Source: Blastococcus sp. MG754426 (lineage in GTDB: Bacteria; Actinomycetota; Actinomycetes; Mycobacteriales; Geodermatophilaceae). Taken from it: a stretch of 37,329 nucleotides of DNA. This document shows positions 23,657 to 31,770 of the stretch, piece after piece (position 1 is the stretch's first letter; the number at the start of each line of letters is the position of its first letter). The notes beneath the pieces are model-generated. The model worked only from the letters and a program-made list of their open reading frames with translations. It had not been told where the DNA came from and ran no database searches. The position numbers and the translations under genes were made by a program. The stretch lies in NCBI RefSeq assembly GCF_021699055.1, contig NZ_SSXC01000038.1, positions 1 to 37,329 of the forward strand, given 5' to 3'.

Positions 23657-24002
23657 ACGGACCGCCACCCCCACCGGCCGGGGCGACGACCGCGGGGTGG
23701 GCGCCGCCCTGCAGCGGTACCGGGTCATGGCGAACCTGGTCGGCGTCCTGCTGATCCTGCTCATGTTCGTCGCGGTGCCGCTCAACCACCTCGCCGGCAT
23801 CCCGGGCCCGTCGACGGTGCTGGGCACCGCGCACGGGTGGCTGTACGCGCTCTTCTTCATCGCGACGGTGGACCTCGCCCTGCGCGCGCGGTGGACGCCT
23901 AAGGGGACGGTGCTCACGCTCCTCGCCGGGACCGTGCCCGTGCTCTCCTTCTACGCCGAGCGCAAGGCCACCGCGAAGACCCGCGCCGGCGAACGCGTCT
24001 GA
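23646..24002 (+). CDS. DUF3817 membrane protein
   Basis: This 118-aa protein has three hydrophobic segments (about 27-47, 60-78, 87-102) and the features of the DUF3817 family: RYRVMANLVGVLLILLMFV near the start and a GTAHGWLYALFFIATVDLALRARW segment (parts GTAHGWLYAL and FFIATVDLAL) in the centre. The ATG follows GGAG and starts 11 bases inside the preceding gene, so the two are coupled. A C-terminal SFYAERKATAK tail is basic. The role of the family is not established. Confidence 0.8.
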   Translation: MAAERTATPTGRGDDRGVGAALQRYRVMANLVGVLLILLMFVAVPLNHLAGIPGPSTVLGTAHGWLYALFFIATVDLALRARWTPKGTVLTLLAGTVPVLSFYAERKATAKTRAGERV

Positions 24003-24042
24003 CCTCCCCGGCCACCCCCGACCTCCGGAGTTCTCCCGCCCC

Positions 24043-25974
24043 ATGTGTGGCCTGCTCGCCTACTTCTCGACCGACGCCCCCCGGGTGACCGACGACGTGG
24101 TCTCCGACGTCCGTGACGCGCTGCACTGCCTGCGGCACCGCGGCCCCGACGAGAACGAGGTCTGGCACGACGACCGTGTCGTCTACGGCTTCAACCGCCT
24201 GGCCTTCATCGACATCGAGCACAGCCACCAGCCGATGCCGTACGCCGACGGCCGCTACCGGATCGTCTTCAACGGCGAGATCTACAACTACGTGGAGCTG
24301 CGCGAGGAGCTCGCGGCCGCCGGCGCGACGTTCGCGACCGAGGGCGACACGGAGGCGATCGTCGCCGGCTACCACCTGTGGGGCGAGGAGGTGGTCGACC
24401 GGCTCCGGGGCATGTTCGCCTTCGTCATCTGGGACAGCGGGACGCGCACCGTGTTCGGCGCCCGCGACCCCTTCGGGATCAAGCCGCTGTTCACCACCCG
24501 CCTGGCCGACGGTGCCATCGCCTTCTCCTCCGAGAAGAAGGCACTGCTGGAGCTGCTGGGCGGGAGCACCGCGGCAGGCGGCGTCGACCCGGCCTCGCTG
24601 CAGCACTACCTGACGCTCCAGTACGTGCCGGAGCCGGCCACGCTGCACCGGGGCGTCCGGCGCATCGAGAGCGGCACCCGTTTCCGGGTGGTCGACGGCG
24701 AGCTGTCCACCGAGCGCTACTTCCACCCGACCTTCCCGATCCGGCCGGTCGCCAAGGACGAGCAGCAGGAGCTGTACGACCGGATCGCCGAGGTGCTCGA
24801 CGACTCCGTGCGGGTGCACATGCGGGCCGACGTCACCGTCGGCTCCTTCCTCTCCGGCGGCATCGACTCCACCGCCATCGCGGCCCTCGCCAAGCGCTAC
24901 AACCCCGATCTCATGACCTTCACCGTCGGCTTCGAGCGGCAGGGCTTCTCCGAGATCGACGTCGCCGCGGAGTCGGCGGCCGCGATCGGCGTCGAGCACA
25001 TCACCAAGGTGGTGACCCCGGAGGAGTTCGCGGAGTCGATCCCGCTCGTCGTCTGGTACCTCGACGACCCGGTCGCCGACCCTGCGCTCGTGCCGCTGTA
25101 CTTCGTGGCCCGCGAGGCGCGCAAGCACGTCAAGGTGGTGCTCTCCGGCGAAGGCGCCGACGAGCTGTTCGGCGGCTACAACATCTACCGGGAGCCGCTG
25201 TCCCTGGCCGCCTTCGACAAGCTGCCCGGCGGCATCCGCCGCGCCCTCGGCGCGCTGTCGACCAGGCTCCCCGACGGCCTGCGCGGGAAGGACCTGCTGC
25301 GACGCGGCTCCATCCCCCTGGAGCAGCGCTACTACGGCAACGCGCGCATCTTCCGGGACGACGAGCTGACCTTCCTCGAGAAGCGCGACCCGGACCTGTC
25401 GCACGTCGCCGTCACCCGCGAGCTCTACGAGCGCACCCGCGCGGCCGGCTACGACGACGTGACCGCCATGCAGTACGTCGACCTGTTCACCTGGCTCCGC
25501 GGCGACATCCTGGTCAAGGCCGACAAGATGACGATGGCCAACTCCCTGGAGCTGCGCGTCCCCTTCCTCGACCCCGAGGTGTTCCGGGTCGCCTCCACCA
25601 TCCCGGTCGAGCAGCGGGTGACCAGGGAGACGACGAAGTTCGCCCTGCGGCGCGCCCTCGAGCAGATCGTGCCGCCGCACGTGCTGAACCGCCGCAAGCT
25701 CGGCTTCCCGGTGCCCACCCGCCACTGGCTGGCCGAGGACCTCCACGACTGGGCCCGGCAGACCATCGAGGACAGCCGCACCGAGGAGTGGCTGGACAAG
25801 CAGCAGGTGCTGGCCATGCTCACCGCGCACCGGCAGAACCAGCGGGCCGGCTCCCCCGTCGACCACTCCCGCAAGCTGTGGACGCTGCTGGTGTTCATGG
25901 TGTGGCACGGCATCTTCGTCGAGCAGCGGATCAAGCCGGACATCCCGGAGACGGTCTACCCCGTCCGGTTGTGA
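24043..25974 (+). CDS. asnB: Asparagine synthetase (glutamine-hydrolysing)
   Basis: This 643-aa enzyme converts aspartate, glutamine and ATP to asparagine. The N-terminal class II glutaminase begins MCGLLAYF, where Cys2 becomes the nucleophile after Met removal; the synthetase half has the PPi loop SGGIDS (271-276) and EGADELFGGY. The length and end part fit the actinobacterial AsnB next to cytochrome genes (Rv2201 from memory, also described in antibiotic-resistance work as ltsA-like in relatives). Some members amidate cell-wall diaminopimelate instead of free aspartate; the sequence alone does not decide this. A weak ribosome site CGGAG stands 14 nt before the ATG. Confidence 0.93.
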   Translation: MCGLLAYFSTDAPRVTDDVVSDVRDALHCLRHRGPDENEVWHDDRVVYGFNRLAFIDIEHSHQPMPYADGRYRIVFNGEIYNYVELREELAAAGATFATEGDTEAIVAGYHLWGEEVVDRLRGMFAFVIWDSGTRTVFGARDPFGIKPLFTTRLADGAIAFSSEKKALLELLGGSTAAGGVDPASLQHYLTLQYVPEPATLHRGVRRIESGTRFRVVDGELSTERYFHPTFPIRPVAKDEQQELYDRIAEVLDDSVRVHMRADVTVGSFLSGGIDSTAIAALAKRYNPDLMTFTVGFERQGFSEIDVAAESAAAIGVEHITKVVTPEEFAESIPLVVWYLDDPVADPALVPLYFVAREARKHVKVVLSGEGADELFGGYNIYREPLSLAAFDKLPGGIRRALGALSTRLPDGLRGKDLLRRGSIPLEQRYYGNARIFRDDELTFLEKRDPDLSHVAVTRELYERTRAAGYDDVTAMQYVDLFTWLRGDILVKADKMTMANSLELRVPFLDPEVFRVASTIPVEQRVTRETTKFALRRALEQIVPPHVLNRRKLGFPVPTRHWLAEDLHDWARQTIEDSRTEEWLDKQQVLAMLTAHRQNQRAGSPVDHSRKLWTLLVFMVWHGIFVEQRIKPDIPETVYPVRL

Positions 25975-25980
25975 GACGAC

Positions 25981-26014
25981 GAGGCCCGGTCCCCCCGCGG
26001 GGGAACCGGGCCTC
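25981..26014. terminator. Hairpin between asnB and erpA (bidirectional)
   Basis: Inverted repeat with 16-bp arms and one mismatch (25981-25996 with 25999-26014) and a 2-base centre, 6 nt after the asnB stop and 15 nt before the convergent erpA stop. Confidence 0.8.
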
Positions 26015-26029
26015 GGTCGTTCGGGCGGC

Positions 26030-26377
26030 TCAGTTGAAGGAGTCACCGCACGCGCAGGAGCCCTGCGCGTTGGGGTTGTCGATCGTGAAGCCCTGCTTCT
26101 CGATGCTGTCGACGAAGTCGATGACCGCGCCGCCGAGGTAGGGGCCGCTCATCCGGTCGACGATGACCTCGACCCCGCCGAAGTCGTAGGTCTGGTCGCC
26201 GTCGAGGAACCGCTCGTCGAAGAACAGCTGGTACCGCAGGCCGGAGCAACCACCGGGCTGGACGGCGATGCGCAGCCGCAGGTCGTCACGACCCTCCTGG
26301 TCCAGCAGAGCCTTGACCTTGGCGGCCGCGGGGTCGCTGAGCACGACGCCGGTGGCCGCGGTGTCCTGCACCGTCAT
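26030..26377 (-). CDS. erpA: HesB/IscA-type iron-sulfur cluster insertion protein
   Basis: This 115-aa A-type carrier delivers Fe-S clusters to apo-proteins. The three cluster cysteines are present: C44 in GGCSG, C108 and C110 in CAC near the C terminus. The YQLFFDE and SGPYLGGAVIDFVD segments are typical of the family. The ATG at 26377 follows GGAGAGGACAGG; the frame stays open upstream but without coding character. Position after asnB matches Rv2204c (from memory). Targets could include the Rieske protein encoded nearby (inference). Confidence 0.93.
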   Translation of the reverse strand: MTVQDTAATGVVLSDPAAAKVKALLDQEGRDDLRLRIAVQPGGCSGLRYQLFFDERFLDGDQTYDFGGVEVIVDRMSGPYLGGAVIDFVDSIEKQGFTIDNPNAQGSCACGDSFN

Positions 26378-26513
26378 ATTCCTGTCCTCTCCCTCCGAGG
26401 TGTCCGCGCACGCGCGTTCCGTGACGGACCAACGCCGCCGGAACGGCTCCTCTTCCCGTGCGTCCACTGTACGGCTCCCCGTGCGAACTCCGGGGCCTCG
26501 TTGCTCACACACG

Positions 26514-26519
26514 TAGACT
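26514..26519 (+). promoter_or_regulatory. -10 box TAGACT, leaderless promoter of the DUF3043 gene
   Basis: TAGACT, 8-nt spacer, then GTG at 26528. No ribosome site. Confidence 0.6.
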
Positions 26520-26527
26520 CACCGGTC

Positions 26528-27142
26528 GTGAAGCTCCGCCTGCCCGGCCGCCGTGACACCGCCGAGACGACCGCCGCCTCCCCCGAGGACGGCGAGCTGA
26601 CCGCGCAGCTGGTCAAGAGCGGCGGCAAGGGCCGGCCGACGCCGCGGCGGAGCGAGGCGCAGGGCCGGCGCCCGGGCCCTCCCCCGCCGCCGCCCACCAC
26701 GCGCAAGGAGGCCTACAAGCGCATGCGCGAGCAGCAGGCGCTGCGCCGCGCGGAGTCGCGCCAGGGCATCGCCCGCGGTGACGGCGACTACCTGCCCGCC
26801 CGCGACCGCGGACCCGAGCGCAAGCTCGTGCGCGACATCGTCGACAGCCGCCGCAACGTCGGCAGCTTCTTCCTGGCCATCGCCGGCGTCGCCCTGGTCG
26901 GTACCTTCGTGCCCAGCATGGCCGTGAAGAGCTACACGAGCTTCCTGCTGCTGGGCTTCTTCCTGCTGCTGATCATGGACTCGGTCGTGCTGGGCCGGAA
27001 GATCAAGGGCGCCGTCCGCACCCGGTTCCCCGACGGGCAGCACAAGATGAAGGGCCTGGTCTGGTACGGCATCAGCCGGTCGACCATGATCCGCCGCTGG
27101 CGTTTCCCGAAGCCCGAGGTGCCGCTGGGCGCCGACGTCTGA
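26528..27142 (+). CDS. DUF3043 membrane protein
   Basis: This 204-aa protein has a long basic and Pro-rich cytoplasmic N terminus (1-110) with RKEAYKRMREQQALRRAESRQ-like helical stretches (parts RKEAYKRMR and QQALRRAE), two membrane helices (about 117-135 and 140-158), and a basic C-terminal tail ending in RRWRFPKPEVPLG. This layout and the DYLPARDRGPERKLVRDIVDSR segment identify DUF3043, an actinobacterial family of unknown role (Rv2206 in mycobacteria, from memory). The GTG at 26528 fits the leaderless TAGACT box; a longer start at 26501 would lie upstream of that box. Confidence 0.85.
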   Translation: MKLRLPGRRDTAETTAASPEDGELTAQLVKSGGKGRPTPRRSEAQGRRPGPPPPPPTTRKEAYKRMREQQALRRAESRQGIARGDGDYLPARDRGPERKLVRDIVDSRRNVGSFFLAIAGVALVGTFVPSMAVKSYTSFLLLGFFLLLIMDSVVLGRKIKGAVRTRFPDGQHKMKGLVWYGISRSTMIRRWRFPKPEVPLGADV

Positions 27143-27172
27143 TCCGGCGCCGGTAACCACCGCGGCGCGGCC

Positions 27173-27982
27173 GTGCGCGTCACCCTCCTCGGCACCGGTG
27201 CCGCCGACGGCTGGCCCAACCCGTGGTGCACCTGCGGGTCCTGCGCCGACTCCCGGCGCCGCGGCGAGCTGCGCCGGCCGACGTCCGCCCTGGTCGACGG
27301 CACGGTGCTGCTCGACCTGGCCCCGGCGCCACCGCCGGACGGCATCTCCCTCGCCGGCGTGCGCACCGTCCTGGTCACCCACGACCACGCCGACCACTGC
27401 GCGCCGCTGGCGCTGCTCGCCCGGCAGTGGGTGCGGCGCACCCAGCCGCTCACGGTCGTCGGCCCCTCCCCCGTGCTGACCACGCTGCGCCCGTGGCTCG
27501 GCCCCGACGACCCGGTCGACCTCGTCGCCGTCGAGCCCGGCGGGACGCTGCACCGCGCGGGGTACCGCATCCGCGCCCTCGCCGCCGAGCACGAGGTGCC
27601 GACGGTCCTCTACGACGTGACCGGGCCCGACGGCGCCCGGCTCCTCTACGCCACCGACACCGGGCCGCTGCCTCCGAGCACCGTCGAGGCCGTCCGCGGC
27701 GCCGCGTACGACGTCGTGCTGCTGGAGGAGACCTTCGGCGACGTCCCGGACCACGGCACCGGTCACCTGGACCTGCGCACCTTCCCCGACCAGGTGGCGC
27801 GCATGCGGGCCGCCGGGGCGGTCACCGGGGACACCGACGTCGTCGCGGTCCACCTGGGGCACCACAACCCGCCGGCCGCGGAGCTGGCCGATCGCCTGGC
27901 CGCGTGCGGCGCGCGACTGGTCCCCGACGGTGCCACGGTGGAGGCCAGGACCCGGCGCGCGGCGCTGCGCACGGGCGCCTAA
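27173..27982 (+). CDS. MBL-fold metallo-hydrolase, PhnP-like
   Basis: This 269-aa cytoplasmic hydrolase has the metallo-beta-lactamase metal motif H70-x-H72-x-D74-H75, later metal or active-site elements YATDTG, LEETFGD and VHLGHHN, and an N-terminal CxCxxC (C19, C21, C24) like the structural zinc site of PhnP phosphodiesterases. The substrate is unknown; a cyclic phosphate ester is a family-based guess. In many actinobacteria such a gene precedes cobalamin genes (from memory), which are absent here. The GTG start lies 30 bp after the DUF3043 gene without a strong ribosome site. Confidence 0.82.
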   Translation: MRVTLLGTGAADGWPNPWCTCGSCADSRRRGELRRPTSALVDGTVLLDLAPAPPPDGISLAGVRTVLVTHDHADHCAPLALLARQWVRRTQPLTVVGPSPVLTTLRPWLGPDDPVDLVAVEPGGTLHRAGYRIRALAAEHEVPTVLYDVTGPDGARLLYATDTGPLPPSTVEAVRGAAYDVVLLEETFGDVPDHGTGHLDLRTFPDQVARMRAAGAVTGDTDVVAVHLGHHNPPAAELADRLAACGARLVPDGATVEARTRRAALRTGA

Positions 27983-27985
27983 CGT
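27980..27985 (+). promoter_or_regulatory. -10 box TAACGT made partly of the MBL-gene stop codon
   Basis: The TAA stop (27980-27982) is the first half of TAACGT; an 8-nt spacer leads to GTG at 27994. A leaderless start for the aldo/keto reductase gene. Confidence 0.5.
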
Positions 27986-27993
27986 CGCGCTCC

Positions 27994-28977
27994 GTGGAAT
28001 TCAGACGCCTCGGCCGCTCCGGCCTGACCATCTCCGAGATCGCGTACGGCAACTGGCTGACCCACGGCGGACAGGTGGAGGAGGACGCCGCGCACGCCTG
28101 CGTCCGCGCCGCCCTGGACGCCGGCATCACCACCTTCGACACCGCCGACGTCTACGCCGGCACCCGCGCCGAGACGGTGCTCGGGGCCGCGCTCGCGGGT
28201 CAGCGCCGGGAGTCGATCGAGCTGTTCACCAAGGTCTACTGGCCCACGGGGCCGGGCCGGAACGACCGCGGCCTGGGCCGCAAGCACGTCATCGAGAGCT
28301 GCCACGCCTCGCTGCGCCGGCTGCAGACCGACTACGTCGACCTCTACCAGGCGCACCGCTACGACCCGACCGTGCCGCTCGAGGAGACGATGACGGCGTT
28401 CGCGGACCTGGTCCGGTCGGGCAAGGCCCTCTACATCGGCGTCTCGGAGTGGAACGCCGAGCAGATCGCCGCCGGTGCCGCGCTGGCCCGCGAGCTCGGC
28501 ATCCACCTGATCAGCAACCAGCCGCAGTACTCGATGCTGTGGCGGGTCATCGAGCCCGAGGTCGTGCCGACCTCGGAGCGCGAAGGGCTGTCCCAGATCG
28601 TCTGGTCGCCGCTGGCCCAGGGGGTCCTCACCGGCAAGTACCGGCCGGGCGAGCAGCCGCCGGCCGGCAGCCGCGCCGGCCACGCCGAGGCCGGCCAGTC
28701 GATGCAGCGGTTCATGCGCGACGACCTGCTGGCCCGCGTGCAGGACCTCCGCCCGATCGCCGGCGACCTGGGCCTCTCGATGGCCCAACTGGCGCTCGCC
28801 TGGGTGCTGCAGAACCCGAACGTGGCGGCGGCGATCATCGGCGCCACCCGGCCCGAGCAGGTGCACGACAACGTGGCGGCGGCCGGCGTGCGGCTCGACG
28901 CGGAGGTCCTGGCCCGGATCGACGAGGTCCTCGGTGACGTCGTCGAGCGCAACCCCTCGAAGACGGCCCGCGGCTGA
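27994..28977 (+). CDS. Aldo/keto reductase (Kv-beta/YghZ-like)
   Basis: This 327-aa NADPH-dependent oxidoreductase shows the full AKR catalytic tetrad: D49, Y54, K80 and H121, in FDTADVYAG, FTKVYW and QAHRYDP. Later stretches SNQPQYSMLWR and WSPLAQGVLTGKY and the C-terminal GATRPEQVHDN cofactor loop fit the subgroup related to potassium-channel beta subunits and E. coli YghZ, which act on aldehydes such as methylglyoxal. Substrate is not determinable. The gene follows the MBL gene by 11 bp and has its own TAACGT box. Confidence 0.9.
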   Translation: MEFRRLGRSGLTISEIAYGNWLTHGGQVEEDAAHACVRAALDAGITTFDTADVYAGTRAETVLGAALAGQRRESIELFTKVYWPTGPGRNDRGLGRKHVIESCHASLRRLQTDYVDLYQAHRYDPTVPLEETMTAFADLVRSGKALYIGVSEWNAEQIAAGAALARELGIHLISNQPQYSMLWRVIEPEVVPTSEREGLSQIVWSPLAQGVLTGKYRPGEQPPAGSRAGHAEAGQSMQRFMRDDLLARVQDLRPIAGDLGLSMAQLALAWVLQNPNVAAAIIGATRPEQVHDNVAAAGVRLDAEVLARIDEVLGDVVERNPSKTARG

Positions 28978-28984
28978 CGACCCC

Positions 28985-29025
28985 CGCCACCTGACCCTCG
29001 ACCTCCAGTGGAGGGTCAGGTGGCG
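28985..29025. terminator. Hairpin between the aldo/keto reductase and the 70-aa gene
   Basis: A perfect inverted repeat with 15-bp arms (28985-28999 with 29011-29025) and an 11-nt loop. The right arm contains the stop codon of the convergent 70-aa gene (29016-29018). Confidence 0.75.
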
Positions 29026-29228
29026 GCGAGCCCCATGGGGCCGTAGGCCTTCCGGTCGCCGTCGAAGAGGCTCACCGTGGCGACGCCGCGGTCGAGCAGC
29101 TCACGCCAGTTCTCGCCGAGCCAGGACTCCGCGTCGCCCTGGTTGTCGTGCGCCGGCACCTCGACCCCCACCGCGGCGGGGTCCAGCGTCGATCCGGACG
29201 GGTCCTCGAGGCGCCAGTGCCAGCTCAT
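29016..29228 (-). CDS. Small conserved actinobacterial protein, 70 aa
   Basis: An acidic soluble protein beginning MSWHWRLED and containing a Trp-rich motif ESWLGENWRELLDRGVATVSLFDGD. It has no cysteine, no membrane helix and no known domain that I recognise. ATG has TAGCCT 6 nt upstream, so it is probably leaderless. Single-gene unit. Small proteins with this WLGENWRELL pattern occur in other actinobacteria (from memory); function unknown. Confidence 0.7.
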   Translation of the reverse strand: MSWHWRLEDPSGSTLDPAAVGVEVPAHDNQGDAESWLGENWRELLDRGVATVSLFDGDRKAYGPMGLAAT

Positions 29229-29234
29229 GCGGGC

Positions 29235-29240
29235 AGGCTA
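29235..29240 (-). promoter_or_regulatory. -10 box TAGCCT, leaderless promoter of the 70-aa gene
   Basis: TAGCCT on the minus strand, 6-nt spacer, then ATG at 29228. Confidence 0.55.
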
Positions 29241-29350
29241 GCGGCGTGGGGCCCGCCGGGCCCGTCGTCCCCAGCTGTGATCGCCACGTCGGTTACGGCC
29301 CGTCCGCAGGGGGCATGGAGGTGCATCGACGCCGTCCACCCGGAGGACCG

Positions 29351-29797
29351 ATGAGCACACCCCGCCCCGACGCCACGGCGGGCGCGACCCGCGCAGCCGT
29401 CGGCGCCGAGCCCGAGAACGCATCCACCGGCGAGCTGATCAGCCGGCTCACCGAGCAGATCAGCACGCTGGTCCGGGACGAGGCCCGCCTCGCCCAGGCC
29501 GAGGTGACCCAGAAGGCGAAGAAGCTGGGGGTGGGGGCCGGGCTGTTCGGCGCCGCCGGGCTGGTCGCCTTCTTCGGGTTGGCCACCCTGATCACCACCG
29601 TCATCCTCGCCCTGGCGCTGGTGATGCCGGCGTGGCTGTCGGCGCTGATCGTCACCGTCGTCCTCTTCGCCGTCGCGGGCGTCCTCGCCCTCGTCGGCAA
29701 GAAGGACGTGCAGCAGGGCGCACCGCCGGTGCCGCAGGAGGCGCTGGCCGGTGTCAGGACCGACATCGCGACCGTGAAGGAGAGTGCGCGCCGGTGA
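29351..29797 (+). CDS. Phage holin superfamily III / DUF1469-type membrane protein
   Basis: This 148-aa protein has a soluble amphipathic N-terminal part (about 25-60: ELISRLTEQISTLVRDEARLAQAEV) and two membrane helices (about 67-88 and 92-112) with a short turn, the pattern of the actinobacterial holin-like DUF1469 family. Despite the family name there is no phage gene around it. The ATG follows CGGAGGACCG. It is the first gene of a tightly coupled set with the DUF3618 and DUF4235 proteins and probably acts on or in the cell membrane; the set is often linked to envelope or osmotic stress (inference). Confidence 0.85.
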   Translation: MSTPRPDATAGATRAAVGAEPENASTGELISRLTEQISTLVRDEARLAQAEVTQKAKKLGVGAGLFGAAGLVAFFGLATLITTVILALALVMPAWLSALIVTVVLFAVAGVLALVGKKDVQQGAPPVPQEALAGVRTDIATVKESARR

Positions 29798-30252
29798 GCA
29801 CGCCGAAGGACGACGGCCAGGCCTCGGGCGGCCCCACCGACCCCGACGCCATCCGGGCCGAGATCGAGGAGACCCGCGACCAGCTCGCGAGCACCGTCGA
29901 CGAGCTGAGCCAGCGGCTCGACGTCCCCGCCCGGGCCAAGGAGAGCGCCGCCCGCGCCAAGGACACCGCCGTGGAGACCTACCGCGAGAGCCCGCCGGTG
30001 TTCGCCGGCGCGGGTGCCGCGCTGGCCGGCCTGGTCGGGCTGCTGCTGTGGCGCCGACGGCGGGCCCGGCGCCTGGCCAGCACCGAGGAGCTGATCGTCG
30101 GGGCGCGGGTCGGCCGCAAGCGCGAGGCCAAGCGGGCGCGCAAGGAGCTCGCCGCCCGGCGGAAGGCGGCGCAGAAGGCGGCGAAGGACGTCCGGAAGTC
30201 CACGATGCGGGCCGAGAAGAAGGCCCGGCGCAGCAGGAGGAGGAAGCGTTGA
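29794..30252 (+). CDS. DUF3618 protein
   Basis: This 152-aa protein has the DUF3618 signature IRAEIEETRDQLASTVDELSQRL (parts IRAEIEETRDQLA and STVDELSQRL) at about 18-40, a membrane helix (about 69-86), and a strongly basic, Lys/Arg/Ala-rich helical tail (100-152). The GTG overlaps the previous stop as GTGA; the longer frame upstream is a shadow of the holin-like gene. The basic tail could bind nucleic acid or acidic lipids (inference). Function unknown. Confidence 0.85.
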   Translation: MSTPKDDGQASGGPTDPDAIRAEIEETRDQLASTVDELSQRLDVPARAKESAARAKDTAVETYRESPPVFAGAGAALAGLVGLLLWRRRRARRLASTEELIVGARVGRKREAKRARKELAARRKAAQKAAKDVRKSTMRAEKKARRSRRRKR

Positions 30253-30521
30253 GCAAGGGAGCCAAGCTCGCCTACCGGCCCATCGGCCTCGCGGCGGGTG
30301 TGCTCGCGGGCGCCGTGTCCGGGGCGGTCTTCAAGCAGGTGTGGAAGCGCATCAGCGGCGAGGACGACGCGCCCGATGCGCTCCAGACCGAGTACCCGAT
30401 GTGGGAGATCGTCGTCTCCGCGGCGCTGCAGGGCGCGATCTTCGCGGCCACCAAGGCGACCATCGACCGCCTCGGCGCGCAGGGCTTCACCAAGCTCACC
30501 GGGGCCTGGCCGGGCGACTGA
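30249..30521 (+). CDS. DUF4235 membrane protein with a TTG start
   Basis: This 90-aa protein contains LAYRPIGLAAGVLAGAVSGAVFKQVWKRI (parts AYRPIGLAAGVLAG and VFKQVWKRI) and a second hydrophobic stretch WEIVVSAALQGAIFAATKATIDR (part VVSAALQGAIFAATK), the hallmarks of DUF4235. The start is TTG, overlapping the DUF3618 stop as TTGA and preceded by AGGAGGAGGAAG; no ATG or GTG in frame gives a sensible N terminus. It completes the coupled DUF1469-DUF3618-DUF4235 set. Function unknown. Confidence 0.85.
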   Translation: MSKGAKLAYRPIGLAAGVLAGAVSGAVFKQVWKRISGEDDAPDALQTEYPMWEIVVSAALQGAIFAATKATIDRLGAQGFTKLTGAWPGD

Positions 30522-30607
30522 CGCCCCCGGTGGCCGGGACCGCCGTCCCGGCCACCGGCCGCCCCACCGACCATGGCCGGACGACGGCCCAGCACCAGGG
30601 AGACGCA

Positions 30608-31756
30608 GTGACCGGCACCCGCCCCCGCGAGAGCGCCGTCGACCGGATCCGGCAGCGCGTCGAGGAGAAGGCGGCCCGGCGAGCGGCCGCGGCCCGGGCC
30701 GCGGCCGGGGACGGGGACGGTCCCGAGCGGGACCCCCACCGGCTCCCCCCGGACGCACCCGCCCCCGAGCAGCTGCCGGGCATCCGTGCCGCGAACCCGC
30801 TGCAGATCCCGGCCGGTGGCTGGAAGCAGGTGCTCAAGCGGGCGTGGGCGGAGAACAACGCCGACAACATGCCGATCATCGCCGGCGGGGTGGCGTTCTT
30901 CGGGTTCCTGGCGATCTTCCCGGCGCTGCTGGCGCTGATCTCGATCTACGGCCTCGTCGCCTCCCCCGAGCAGGCCGCCGCGCAGGTCGAGGAGTTCACC
31001 GCCGGCCTGCCCGAGACCGCGCAGGGGCTGATCGAGGACCAGGTCACCGCCATCACCGAGAACGCCGGCGGGGCGCTCACCCTCAGCCTGGTCCTCTCGA
31101 TCCTCGCTGCGCTCTGGAGCGCGTCCGGGGGGGTGAACAACCTGGTCAAGGCCGTCAACATCGCCTACGACGAGGTCGAGACCCGGAACTTCGTGAAGCT
31201 CCGGGCGCTCTCCCTGGCCCTCACCCTCGGCGCCATCGTGTTCGTCGTGCTGACCATCGGCCTGGTCGCCGTGCTGCCGATCGTCATCGACCTGCTGCCG
31301 CTGGGCGCGGTGGGCACCGTGCTGCTCGAGATCGCGCGGTGGGTGGCGCTGCTCCTGGTCGTCGCGGGGTCGCTCGCGGTGCTCTACCGGGTCGCCCCGG
31401 ACCGGGACTCACCGAAGTTCCGCTGGGTCAGCCTCGGCTCGGTCGTCGTCACCGTCGTCTGGGCGCTGGTCAGCCTCGGCTTCACCTTCTACGTCAACAA
31501 CTTCGGCTCCTACGACGCCACCTACGGGGCGATCGCCGGCGTCATCGTGCTGATGCTGTGGCTGTACCTCACCTGCTACCTGGTGCTCCTAGGCGCCGAG
31601 ATCAACTCCGAGGCCGAGCACCAGACCGGCCTGGACACCACCGACGGCGAGCCGGTGCCGATGGGTGAGCGCGACGCGGTCAAGGCGGACACGCTGCCGG
31701 CCAAGGCAGAGCCGGAGAAGGGCGACAGCGACCCGACGCGGAAGAACGCGCCCTAG
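30608..31756 (+). CDS. YihY/BrkB-family inner membrane protein
   Basis: This 382-aa protein has a charged N terminus (1-75), then six membrane helices between about 95 and 335, and an acidic-basic tail of about 45 residues. The motifs NADNMPIIAGGVAFFGFLAIFPALLALIS (part AGGVAFFGFLAIFPAL), LWSASGGVNNLVKAVNIAYD (part LWSASGGVNNL) and FGSYDATYGAIAGVIVLMLWLY (part YDATYGAIAGVIVLML) identify the family, once misannotated as RNase BN. Its biochemical role is unknown. The GTG start has GGGAG upstream and lies 86 bp after the DUF4235 gene, so it probably belongs to the same transcript. No hairpin is seen in the 14-bp gap to the convergent gcvT. Confidence 0.9.
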   Translation: MTGTRPRESAVDRIRQRVEEKAARRAAAARAAAGDGDGPERDPHRLPPDAPAPEQLPGIRAANPLQIPAGGWKQVLKRAWAENNADNMPIIAGGVAFFGFLAIFPALLALISIYGLVASPEQAAAQVEEFTAGLPETAQGLIEDQVTAITENAGGALTLSLVLSILAALWSASGGVNNLVKAVNIAYDEVETRNFVKLRALSLALTLGAIVFVVLTIGLVAVLPIVIDLLPLGAVGTVLLEIARWVALLLVVAGSLAVLYRVAPDRDSPKFRWVSLGSVVVTVVWALVSLGFTFYVNNFGSYDATYGAIAGVIVLMLWLYLTCYLVLLGAEINSEAEHQTGLDTTDGEPVPMGERDAVKADTLPAKAEPEKGDSDPTRKNAP

Positions 31757-31770
31757 CCGGCCGCCCGACC

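Noticed and set aside
29351-29797. Prophage marker because of the holin-superfamily name
   Set aside because: There is no integrase, structural or lysis gene, and the DUF1469 type with a soluble N-terminal helix is a normal chromosomal family in actinobacteria.
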